A model generated the notes under the pieces. That model worked only from the letters and a program-made list of their open reading frames with translations, had not been told where the DNA came from and did no database searches. This document shows, piece after piece, positions 55,146 through 64,000 of a DNA stretch of 64,000 bases (position 1 is its first letter; every line of letters starts with the position of its first letter). A program made the position numbers and the translations under genes. The DNA comes from Vandiemenella viatica (lineage: Eukaryota; Arthropoda; Insecta; Orthoptera; Morabidae), in contig JARYHS010008074.1 in assembly GCA_031002005.1 (NCBI GenBank), positions 275,281,930-275,345,929 on the forward strand, in the 5' to 3' direction.

Positions 55146-56361
55146 CAGTGGGCAATTACACGACAGTCCTCTCTTATTGGCTAAAATTATTCCCTCACAC
55201 TCAATATTCACATATATATCATAATTTTGAGTCCTCTCTCTTCCAGGAAAGTACGGCTTGAATGTTCCAAGACTACGGGAATTATCAAGTGCTCTGGGGA
55301 TCGTAATAAATCGTTCTTTCGATCGGCAATATATCTTGTCCCCAATTCAACAATGCTTCCTGGATATTTTTAGCCAATTTATACGAGTAAACGATGTCAT
55401 TTTATCCGCTTTTCCTTATCTCCTGAGACTATTCGGTTTGACGTTAAACGACAGCCCGCCGTCAAGTCTCGAACTGTTTGTCCGGGTATGCACCCCTCGC
55501 TTGTCGGAGTTCTGCCGGAGCGCACTTATTCCTTGCATGTCATTTATTAACTACACATTTTCTTATTACATCATCTTTATCACTCGCGTAACAACACATA
55601 CTATATCAAAATTCTCCATTATTATTACTTTCTTTGAATGTCGGAGTCGTGGAATGCTTTTGAGACATTTTTAAAATAAATATCCACTCTGAGATTCAAT
55701 AGATGAACATTTTATTTACCACTGATATATTTCACTCAGATCGAAGTTTTGATAACGCAGTTTTGTGGAATTACTGACAATACCATTTGGGTCCACAAAA
55801 CAATAGTTCCCCATTCACCTCCGCAACTACTGCAGTTTTTTTATTATTATTATTCATCCGCTATACGTAGTGTTCGGAGCCCTGTGAGGTATTGGCTGAC
55901 CTGTACCACTACCACTACCAGTACCACTGTAAGTAACTCCTTGTGTCAGTTATCGTTCAGGCAACTGAATGTCGTCTGCGGGGAAAAAAGAGACTAGTAT
56001 GTTCGAATTCCAATTCTCTCAATTTCCACTAGAAATAAAAGGTTATAATTCTTAATAAAGGCGCGTTATATTACAACTAGAGTAAAGCCCATTACACGGA
56101 CTGTGTTCGTGACTAGTGACAAATGCATACTAATAACCACATCTTTAGTAGTGATAAAAAGTACCTTCTGCATAGTAAAATCCCGCTTTACCCCTCGCTT
56201 TTCGCTGCTTCTTCTACAACAGGTAATGGCAGCTAAACAAAATACACATTGACTCAGACTCGCAGCAAGAAAATGATCAACGCATCTCCACCCCGCGTTT
56301 TATTTTTTTTATCACTGCCCTAAATATTAATTATCAAATAAATTTAAGGTTTGTTTAGAAG
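55146..56361. other. Unassigned DNA, possible 5' UTR of the next LINE
   Basis: Contains an open frame (55258-55674, listed separately). The LINE 5' end probably lies somewhere in 56050-56360 but has no visible landmark. Confidence 0.4.
55247..55674 (+). CDS. Unrecognised open frame after a splice-acceptor-like site
   Basis: CTCTCTCTTCCAG ends at 55246 and the following frame is open for about 140 codons to a TAA at 55672-55674 (GKYGLNVPRLRELSSALGIV; SPIQQCFLDIFSQFIRVNDV). I do not recognise it. The first half looks protein-like (LRELSSALG, LDIFSQF); the last 40 residues are hydrophobic and probably beyond any real exon. There is no ATG near the start, so if real it would be an internal or terminal exon. 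Chance is a fair alternative. Confidence 0.2.
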
Positions 56362-56778
56362 ATGGTTGAAGTATTTGGGAAAATCATGACAGGAAACTGT
56401 GGCGCCTGTCGTACGTACGTTACGAAGGGGATGGGTTGTAGTTGGTGTAAGAAGTGGTTTCACTCGGCATGTAGGGAAGAGGAAACGGCGGAAATAAATG
56501 AGGCTCTCCCATGGTTTTGTTCACTTTGTCTTAGGGATGATAGGATGTGGGAGATGGGCGAAACGATTAGGGAGTTGCATGAAAGGATCAGTGTTCTTGA
56601 GGCTCGTCCTGTGGAGGCTCAGCCTCTGCAGGCATGGCCTGTGGTGGCCCCACCTGTGGAGGTTCAGCCTGTGGGGGCTCAGACTGTGGAGGCTCAACCT
56701 GTGGAAGTCCAGCCTGTGGTGATCAGACTGCAGAGGCACAGCCTGTGGGGGCTGAGCTTGTCAATGCTCATGCTGTAG
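56362..56778 (+). pseudogene. CR1-type LINE ORF1, PHD finger and pentapeptide repeats
   Basis: ATG 56362 opens a frame with a PHD-type zinc finger in residues 13-56: CGAC, then GCSWCKKWFHSAC and WFCSLC give the Cys4-His-Cys3 pattern. A short coiled coil follows (ETIRELHERISVLEAR). From residue 81 there are about ten copies of a V-E-A-Q-P pentapeptide, encoded by a 15-base minisatellite (56602-56740). Near 56717 one base is missing from a repeat unit; the true ORF continues in the frame 56720-56978. PHD-plus-esterase ORF1s are known in CR1-group LINEs; the finger may bind chromatin or nucleic acid. Confidence 0.78.
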
Positions 56779-57494
56779 AGGCGGAAAGCAGAGATAATGG
56801 GTTGGAGGAAGTTGAGAAGGGTGGGTGGGAGCTGGTAACAGGTCGTAGGAGAAACGTGGTTAACAGGATGAACAAGCCAGATACTTCAGTAATTGTAGGA
56901 AACAATAGGTTTGACCTATTGCCAGAGTCAGGAGGAGAAGAGCCTCATGTAGATGTAGGAGTAGGTAAGATGCAGTAGACCTTTAGGAATAAGGGCGTTC
57001 AGGGCAAGAATAGGAAACAAAGGGTTCTGCTGCTAGGTAGTAGCTATGGGAGAGGTGTAGGCCCTCTTATGCAGGATCGGTTAGGTACAGGATACCAGGT
57101 CACAAGTTTATTCAAACCTAGTGCAACATTAGGCCAGGTAATAGAGGATATAGGTTCACTTTGTAGGAGTTTCACTAAGCACGATAGAGTAGTGATAGTG
57201 GGAGATGCGGGAAATAGTATTGATAGAAACGCGAGTTATAGTATAGAGAGTGACCTGAGGTAGGGGGTGAAGGAGGCACAGCATACCAGGGTGGAGCTGA
57301 TGCAGGTCCTAAGTTTCCATGACCGGCCACAATTGAACTATGCTGTGAGGCGGGTTAATGTGGAAACGGAAGTGCTACTTGGGATAGGCATTAGTTCTGT
57401 GTTGGGGGTTGTGCCTGTGACCACCATTGGTAGGTGGGGTTTCACTAGGCATGTCTTACACCTAAACAGAAGGGAGTACTTTCTGAGCTGTTAG
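56720..57494 (+). pseudogene. CR1-type LINE ORF1, SGNH hydrolase-like domain
   Basis: Continues ORF1 after the one-base shift (QTAEAQPVGAELVNAHAVEA; WELVTGRRRN). After a TAG at 56976-56978 the same frame goes on into VLLLGSSYGRGVGPLMQDRL, which corresponds to the first SGNH block (GDSxGRG), and DRVVIVGDAGNSIDRNASYS, the block around GGxND. A second TAG at 57261-57263 is followed by RVNVETEVLLGIGISS and GFTRHVLHLNRREYF, where the final His block should be (H-x-x-H at VLHLN). The catalytic serine context is GSSYG and not GDSHG. The frame ends at 57494. Two in-frame stops make it a pseudogene. Confidence 0.75.
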
Positions 57495-57737
57495 CTAAAG
57501 CAGTGAGGGAGCCCACTTCCAGTGATGATGGGGTCAGGACTGCGCCATTTTTAGGTTAGGGGCTGCTGGTGAAGGGATAAAAATATATTATCAAAGTGAT
57601 ACTGATTGCAGATTCACGATGGGAAAAGTCACAGATGTTAAAGAAATAGATGAAGTGGCTGAAACAATAACTGACTGGGGTAAAACTGGGAAAGAGGAGA
57701 TAAATTCTGAAAATGTAAAGCCAGTAGTTAGCATGTT

Positions 57738-58413
57738 AATGGTAAACTGTTGAAGTATAATGAACAAAGTAATCAAATTTGCAAACTTAATAGAGATACA
57801 CGAACCACAAGTAATAATTGGGATAAACAGTTGGTTAAAAAAAGAAGTACTAGCCAGTGAGGTTTTTCCTGATGATTACAGAGTGTACCGCAGAGATAGA
57901 GGAGCAATTGGTGGAGGAGTTTTCATACTAGTTAGCAAAAACTACCACAGTTCACTGGCGTTCATAGATTAAGACCTTGAGTTACTTGGGGTAGATTTCT
58001 GGGGTAATAAAAAAGAAAAAATCTGAGTGTTGACTGTTTACCGCAGTGGAAAAATGACAGAAGAAGATGAGACTGTTGAGGAGAAATTAAATTCATACTC
58101 AGATTTCAGAGGTGAGAATAGAATGATCATCATTGGTGGGGATTTAAATTTACCAGGTGTAAACTGGGAAGAAAATAAGATAAATAACACAAGGGTACAA
58201 AGATTTGCAAATATCTTAATAAGGGAAGGAAGATTTACACAAGTGGTTGAGCAAAACACAAGGGGAAAATATATTTTGGATATATTTCTAATTAAGCCCG
58301 ATGAAAACCTTGTGGGGTGTCAAGTAACTGAAGGAATAACTGATCATGAAGCAGTTCTGATGGATATTAGAGGATTCAGTAAACCAGCAGCCAAAATTGA
58401 AGGGGGGAAATAG
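57738..58413 (+). pseudogene. CR1-type LINE ORF2, endonuclease domain
   Basis: Same frame throughout, with stops at about 57753, 57970 and 58022. Recognisable blocks: NKVIKFANLIEIHEPQVIIG with INSW in place of the usual ExW/TESW, YRVYRRDRGAIGGGVFILVS, MIIIGGDLNLPGVNW (GDxN catalytic block), GKYILDIFLIKP (LD block) and GITDHEAVLMDI (SDH changed to TDH). The catalytic Glu appears replaced by Asn in INSW. Not functional. Confidence 0.78.
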
Positions 58414-58546
58414 GTACAATTATAAAAAGGCACAAGTACACTAGAGTTAAGAAGGGAAGAGTTCAAGGAGATAATAACAATGGGGAAAGAAAAATTTATT
58501 GCAAGGCAGAAAATAAAGAGAAGTTGAGAACCTATGTACAGTACAG

Positions 58547-59719
58547 GTGAGGAGGTTGAAGAGGTTATTAGGAAGAGAACATAACAGACTTAAGAGACAG
58601 CAGGGTAGTAGGGATTATTTAAAACAACTAAACAAGGACTTAATAACAGCAAAGAAAATGGCTAAAGATGGGTTTATGAAGAGTATTGTCAGTACAGGAG
58701 GACCATTGACTGATGCATCTAGAAATTTCTATGGCTATATCAGGAAACTGAGGGGAAGGGAGGGTGTAGAGACACTTATAGATAAGGATGGAGATGAAGT
58801 GTCTGAGGATTTAAAAAATGAAGAGATTTTAAGTAACTGAACAGTGAAAGCATTAGGGACAATGAATCAGAAACGGCAGGGTCTAATTCGAAGAACATGC
58901 TTAACAACACAATTAGAAATGAAGATAGTAAAAAATTTGAAATTCATCCTGAGGAAATCAAGAAAGCTGGAAAAACATAAAGGGGCTGGTGTAGATAATA
59001 TTACTTCAGATATCTTAAAGATAGCCGGATGTGACATTGTACCTTATCTTGAAATATTATTTAAATTGAGTATGGATACTTGCTGCTTAACACAGGACTG
59101 GAAAAGTGTAATAGTAGTATCGGTACATAAAGGAGGAGCGAGAAATAGAGTTGAGAATTACAGGCCAATCAGTTTGACAACAGTGATAGGTAAATTAATG
59201 GAAAGATTGATATGCAACCACATCATAAACATATGTGAGGAACGTAATTGGTTTTCAAGCAGGCAACATGGATTCAGGCAAGGATATTCATGTGAATCTC
59301 AGTTGGTGGGATATATGCAAGATATTTCAGATGATATGGACAAGGGAGGCCAAATTGATAATGTAGCACTAGATCTGTCAAAGGCATTTGACAGAGTGAG
59401 CCATATAATGGTAGAAAATAAGGTAGAAAAAATTGGAGTGGATGAGAAAGTGATTTGCTGGGTAGAAGAATTTTTAAAAGGTAGAAAACCGAACGTTAGG
59501 GTAGAAAATGTAATATCAAAAGAAGTGGAAGTAAAAATAGGAGTGCCGCAGGGTAGCGTATTGGGACAATTGCTATTCATTATTCTAAAGAATAATTGTG
59601 TTGATTGTTTACTATCTGAAATTAGATTGTTTGCAGATGACATAATGCTATATAAAAGAATCAAAACGATAGAGGATTCCAAACAGTTGCAGGGTGATCT
59701 GGACAGGATATCTAGTTGA
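58547..59719 (+). pseudogene. CR1-type LINE ORF2, reverse transcriptase
   Basis: One frame with a TGA at 58838-58840. The linker (58547-58840) includes NKDLITAKKMAKDGFMKSI. The RT core follows: HKGAGVDNITSDILKIAG, NRVENYRPISLTTVIGKLME, SRQHGFRQGYSCESQLVGYM, VALDLSKAFDRVSHIMVENK (first catalytic Asp), IGVPQGSVLGQLLFII and IRLFADDIMLYKRI (FADD). All catalytic residues are kept. The endonuclease (frame 1) and this part (frame 2) are out of register, so a shift lies at 58413-58547. A TGA at 59717-59719 separates it from the C-terminal part. Confidence 0.82.
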
Positions 59720-59734
59720 GTTGGTAAACATGGT

Positions 59735-60385
59735 ATGAAGATAAATGCAAAGAAGAGTCAGCTAATTAGATACACAAATAAAAAACAAAAGGTTAATTAT
59801 GAATATAAGGTGGGGAAAGAATTGCTTGCTGAAGACTTGAAATGTAAATATCTTGGTATTACATTTGATAACAAGCTTTACTGGGCAGGACACATTGGAC
59901 AGGTAGTTCAAAAAGGTTTCAAAATTCTGCACTTGTTGGAGAGAGTGATGAGGGGATGCATGATAGAAGTAAAGGAATTGGATTACAAAACTTTGGTCAG
60001 ATCATTGTTCGAATATGGTAGTGTAGTATGGGACCCACATTTTGAGTATCAAATACAGGAGTTGGAGAAGCTGCAAAGAAGGGCTGCTAGATTTGTTTCT
60101 GGAAATTATCGCAGAATGAAATCAGTGACGGATATGATAAAGGAGCTGGAATGGGATTCATTGCAAGACAGGAGGAGGATGAGAAGGGTGTACAGGGCGT
60201 ATACTGGCAATGAGGCATGGAAAGATATTGGAGCAGGTATGAAAAGTAGTGCATGGAAGGGAAAAGATGACCATGTCCACAAGCTGGCATTCGATTTCAG
60301 TCACAAGGGTGTGGGAAGATTCTCTTTTTTAGGTAAGGGTGTCAGGGATTGGAATGAGTTACCAAGAGAAATTATGAATAATTAA
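59735..60385 (+). pseudogene. CR1-type LINE ORF2, C-terminal part
   Basis: Same frame as the RT core, after the TGA at 59717-59719. Nearly identical to 54357-55064: CKYLGITFDNKLYWAGHIGQ, LVRSLFEYGSVVWDPHFEYQ, RRAARFVSGNYRRMKSVTDM. One codon trio (VMG) is missing relative to the other copy. A TAA at 60383-60385 cuts it about 15 residues short of the natural end. Confidence 0.82.
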
Positions 60386-60514
60386 CCGAAAACGTTGAAA
60401 GAATTTAAAGATGAAATTTGTAGAGGGCAAATGTAGGTGGCTGGAGGATAGGAGGAAGATGGGGGTGTAGGGAAATTGCCACCGGAGCCTGTGGTCCATT
60501 GCAATTAAATTAAA

Positions 60515-61590
60515 GCATCGCGTTGTTTTTTACTGAATCTGGTAAAACATTCATAATGTATTCTTGATCATAGTTTCTGTAACAGCCGGAGAAATTATAC
60601 AGATTCCAGGTTATTAAATAGCTGAACAACTTCGGAGAAATGAATTGTCAGAATACATGATTCGGCAACATTTTTGGCCTGACGTACATTTTAAATAACC
60701 TAATAACTCGCATACAGCGAACGTGAACAAAGACCATTAACGAAAGTAGTCAGTAAAATATGTAAAAAGCAAATAAACTGTAATAAATAAACTTTGATCA
60801 AGCAGCGACATTAGCGAAAGTTTTAATTAAACTGAAATTTAGCCTAGGCCGGAATGAGATTTGGCAGTCGTGGTTATAGCAGAGACCAAAAAAAATTTAA
60901 GTTTCTTAAATGTTAGTTTCATTAGGATATGTTACTGAAAATTAGTCGTATTTCCGCGTTTTTTCAGCCGAAATAATTTTACACATTTTTGAATGAATAA
61001 AATGCGACTAAAAGCAAATTTTATGACTGTATTATGGCAATTAATTTCATAGCAGTTCCGTGTATATTAAACTGTGCACATAATCTCTAATTTCTAATAT
61101 CTCTGGTCGCTATTATTTTGCAGCAAGAATATCATTGTTGAATTGCGATTAATGAATTCAGTTTCACATCGCGTATACATAGTCATATCCTTGATGATTT
61201 AAATTTGTATAAAAAGGTAAACTTAAGTGTCATTTAATAGCTAACACGTGTATCAAAAACTAAGGGTACCATCTATGATGGTAGTAGTAATTTATTCGTG
61301 AAAAACTTGTAAGAAAGAACGAATAAGAATCGTTTTTAATGATATCTATCGTGATATGAGTACCTTACTATCGTTAGATTATCAAAGTATTTTGACTAGG
61401 ATTATTTTTTAAATAATTGCGTTTTACTTTAAATGATGGAGACTGGTTGAAAACAGATAAATGTTATTTATTTGAACTGGTGCAATTCGTGATTAAATAC
61501 CTTTCGTGAAAACTTTCTCTTTTCTTCATTGTTTCTTATGTTCTGCCAAATATATATATATATATTTCTTAGATTATGCTTTAACCTAGT
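60515..61590. other. Unassigned AT-rich DNA
   Basis: Nothing recognisable; a TA repeat at 61549-61564. Confidence 0.5.
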
Positions 61591-61591
61591 C

Positions 61592-61800
61592 CCAGTGCCG
61601 GATCTAAGGGGGGGCAAACCGGGGCTCTTGCCCCGGGCGACAACTTCAGGGGGGCGCCAAAATCACATGTTGTTGGCATCTTTTTATAAGCGCCAGGGCG
61701 TATATTCATGTGCTGCCGACACTTTTTTTTTTGGTAAAGTGCCGTGTAACACTGACCGCGGCGGCAACTTTAAAGGACGGAAAATTCATTGTTCTGTGGC
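61592..61800 (+). mobile_element. hAT-like transposon end fragment
   Basis: CAGTGCCGGATCTAAGGGGG with G-rich and C-rich blocks (CCGGGGCTCTTGCCCCGGGC forms a hairpin) resembles the CAGxGxCGGATCxAGG ends of hAT elements. No opposite end is visible, so it is a truncated piece. Confidence 0.45.
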
Positions 61801-63050
61801 AGAGCGGCCTTAAAACAAAGCTCTAATCACGTAATGGAATTCATTTCGTCATTGTTAGCAGGAACTCCTGATATTCTTGGATTTATAAATTTTGCCATCT
61901 GATGTTCGCATTCTTGCAGCTGCGTTCGAGTGATTAGCCCAGTTTTGTTTTAATATCTGCTTTTGTGCTGAACGAGTTTAAATGCTTTTGTGCTGAACGA
62001 GTTTAAATATTTACTAGTGATCGCCCAGCGGTCGAAATTCGACCGTAAATCATTAAGTAGTTTAGTTTCTTTCATGAAAGAGTAATAATCATTATTTGAA
62101 TTTGTTCTATTGCGTTTGGTGTGAGCATAGATATATTATATACTGTATACCCTGACGTCGTTAGCTGCGAGCGTGTACCAATACGTTATTAGCATGTGTT
62201 GTTTGGCTTAATTCTCTGCATTACCTATAAAATTAAAACGATACACTCCACGCGTGACTGTATGCTAAATTTGAGCTTTTAATCTAACCATAGCAAATGA
62301 TGAAATGTATTCATTTGAATTTAAAATATTCATTTTGACTTAAGGCCGGAAAACTGCTTTAGCTTTATGAAACATGAAGAAAGTGCAGTCCTTTCACCTG
62401 AAGTGACTTCTGAATCGAAATGTTTTTCATTGCAAAAGCTGCATTGTAAATTCGAAACTGTAAAAATTTCGTGGAATGAAATTCAGTGCGCATTTAAATG
62501 TATCTATCAAAATAATTTCGTCTTTTTATGTGTTCGCTATTTAAATTTGGTCTATTATCATTTTGAATTTCACGCAAATAAGTATTCCTTACTTCTTGTC
62601 TCTCTCTAATGAAATTACTGAAATTAAAAATTCAAAAGACCTTAACCAAAGTTTAACATTTTAAATAATCAAATGACAGTATAGTATCTGGCAGAATCGC
62701 TAAATTCCTTTTCGAAGTATTCCTTTTATAACTTCAAAGATTAATCTCTACTTTATCCAAGTCTTTCGTTTTACTAAGTACCACAGTGTCTCAATGCAGG
62801 GAACTTCACAGTAAGAACGTTGGCTCCTGATCCAATTTCACGCACACACACACGTTTGCAAATTAATTTTTTATTTGAATAATCTATTTGTAACATGTAT
62901 TAACTATGCTTATTATATTTTTTTCTTTACTGCTGACTAAGATCACAGACATCGGCAGATTCGCTTACCACTAAAAAAAAAAAAAAAAAAAAAAAAAATG
63001 TAAACAACGAATCTTTTTTATTTAATTTGATATATCTGTAACACATATTA
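61801..63050. other. Unassigned AT-rich DNA
   Basis: GCTTTTGTGCTGAACGAGTT is duplicated in tandem at about 61961 and 61984. An A run lies at 62973-62998. No gene recognised. Confidence 0.5.
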
Positions 63051-63054
63051 TACA

Positions 63055-63760
63055 CAGATTTTAGCTTTCTGCACTTCTTCTCCATATAAACATTAACAAT
63101 GCCAAATCTTTTCAGTGCGCGATGCATTTCTTTAAGTTCCTCCGTTTGTGCACGGTACTTATTCTTAAAAATAGCATATTCCTGCACTTCTTCTCCATAT
63201 AATCTTTAACTATGCCAAATCTCACACTTCTCCGTGCGCGCAATATTCTTAAAAATGTATCATAAGTTTTCACTTAGCGTATTAATATATAGATATTATG
63301 TAAGTTCAGAGATTAAGCTCGACTGTTTTGTTTCCCATCTATCAGCTAAACCTCGAAATGTTGCTTCTTGCTTTTATATAAGTTCAGAGATTAATCTCGA
63401 GTGTTTTGTTTCACCAAAGACCACAAAGTACGCCATCTATGAGCTAAAAATTTTAGCTTTCTGTATTTCTTTAAGTTCCTCCGTTTGCCCAATATTCTGG
63501 CCGCTAGTTGCGCTATCTACCAGCCGTCAGGTAAAACAACGCCCAGAACTGGCGGCATCTGAGCGAACTACGTAAGCGAGCGAGTGTTTAATTTAATGTA
63601 TTTGTAACGCATATTATATATAGATTTTAGCTTCCTGCACTTCTTCTCCATATAAACTTTAACTATGCCAAATCTCACACTTCTCCGTGAGCGCAATATT
63701 CTTAAAAATGTATCAAAAGTTTTCGCTTAGCGTATTAATATATAGATTACTCGAAACGAA
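63055..63760. repeat. Array of diverged, interleaved repeats
   Basis: GCACTTCTTCTCCATATAA recurs at 63071, 63184 and 63637, with about 110 bp shared between the second and third copies (to TTAATATATAGAT) and about 80 bp between first and third. TAAGTTCAGAGATTAA recurs at 63301 and 63379; TTTCTTTAAGTTCCTCCGTT at about 63127 and 63467. The spacing is irregular, so it is a rearranged satellite or repeated duplication, not a simple tandem array. Confidence 0.75.
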
Positions 63761-64000
63761 CCATTAAGGAAGAATCTATCGTTATCAAATATCTCAGCGT
63801 TTCTCATCTTTTGTCATTCCGAGGACCAGTAAAATGTCCAAAAAAAATCGAGTCATTAACTTATATGGGCCTAATTTCTTACCTCTGTATATATTATGAA
63901 CCAAGCCTATCAATTGTTATTAGCATATATCGCCGTTTCTCAAGACATATACCTACAATAAAGCACTCATAAAACTTCGCTCTCCGAAAACGTATTTAGG

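Larger units (their letters stand above)
56362..60514 (+). mobile_element. Near full-length CR1-type LINE
   Basis: Carries ORF1 (PHD finger plus SGNH-like domain) and ORF2 (endonuclease plus RT), in the order and size expected of the CR1/L2 group, and ends with CCATTGCAATTAAATTAAA, shared with the 54357-55143 copy. The 5' limit is set at the ORF1 ATG and may lie upstream. Several in-frame TAG/TGA/TAA codons and at least two frameshifts show it is inactive. Confidence 0.85.

Noticed and set aside
1..64000. CRISPR arrays, operons, ribosome-binding sites, rRNA genes
   Set aside because: No regularly spaced short repeats, rRNA-like stretches or bacterial gene layout are present; the window is eukaryotic.

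Overview
This window looks like intergenic or intronic DNA from an animal with a large, AT-rich, transposon-filled genome, most likely an insect. The mix of elements (RTE and CR1-type LINEs, a tRNA-derived SINE family, PIF/Harbinger, hAT and mariner elements, a gypsy-like LTR element) would suit a large-genome polyneopteran such as a grasshopper, but that is an inference; no host gene fixes the taxon. I see no bacterial features. A run of exactly 1000 N (39644-40643) is a scaffold gap of probably arbitrary size. No complete host protein-coding gene could be recognised.

Layout. 1-2.0 kb: unassigned. 2034-8510: a structurally complete LTR retrotransposon with about 1.27-kb LTRs, a 4-bp target duplication (CAGT), a primer-binding site and a gag-only coding region with no pol, i.e. 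a TR-GAG-type non-autonomous element. The two LTRs differ by about 11 indels and one substitution, a pattern that points to assembly indels. 8.5-11.5 kb: a SINE, then unassigned DNA. 11560-14906: a full-length RTE-clade LINE with 9-bp target duplications, all catalytic motifs and several frameshifts. 15.2-15.8 kb: the 3' end of another LINE. 16-21 kb: unassigned DNA with GC-rich islands and SINEs. 21465-23432: a PIF/Harbinger derivative with an internally deleted transposase.

24-26.8 kb: unassigned. 26812-28363: a non-autonomous hAT element with a perfect 8-bp target duplication and six AATATGACC motifs, carrying a nested LINE fragment. 29193-29882: a mariner deletion derivative with perfect 30-bp inverted repeats that keeps its DNA-binding domain but lost its catalytic domain. 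31.8-35.2 kb: three SINE copies, one with 12-bp target duplications. 35-42 kb: unassigned DNA, the gap and a foldback repeat. 42333-44606: a decayed second RTE copy.

45.1-53.7 kb is a nest of DNA transposons: hAT-like ends at both sides, a PIF/Harbinger element with a MADF-like fragment, an adjoining Harbinger-like MITE that shares one TTAA, a decayed hAT transposase, and another inverted-repeat element that contains both a SINE and a hAT MITE. Directly beyond it, 53760-54330 holds the best candidate for host or viral-type regulation: a minus-strand promoter with duplicated CRE and CCAAT boxes, a TATA box, a duplicated leader, an ATG and a splice-donor-like site. 54357-60514 contains a 5'-truncated and a near full-length copy of one CR1-type LINE (PHD finger plus SGNH-like ORF1; endonuclease-RT ORF2). 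The last 3.5 kb has a hAT-like end and an array of diverged repeats.

The recognisable genes are all transposon genes. They act on DNA or RNA copies of their own families; most are broken by stops, frameshifts or deletions. The LTR element, the mariner derivative and the MITEs would depend on proteins encoded elsewhere.
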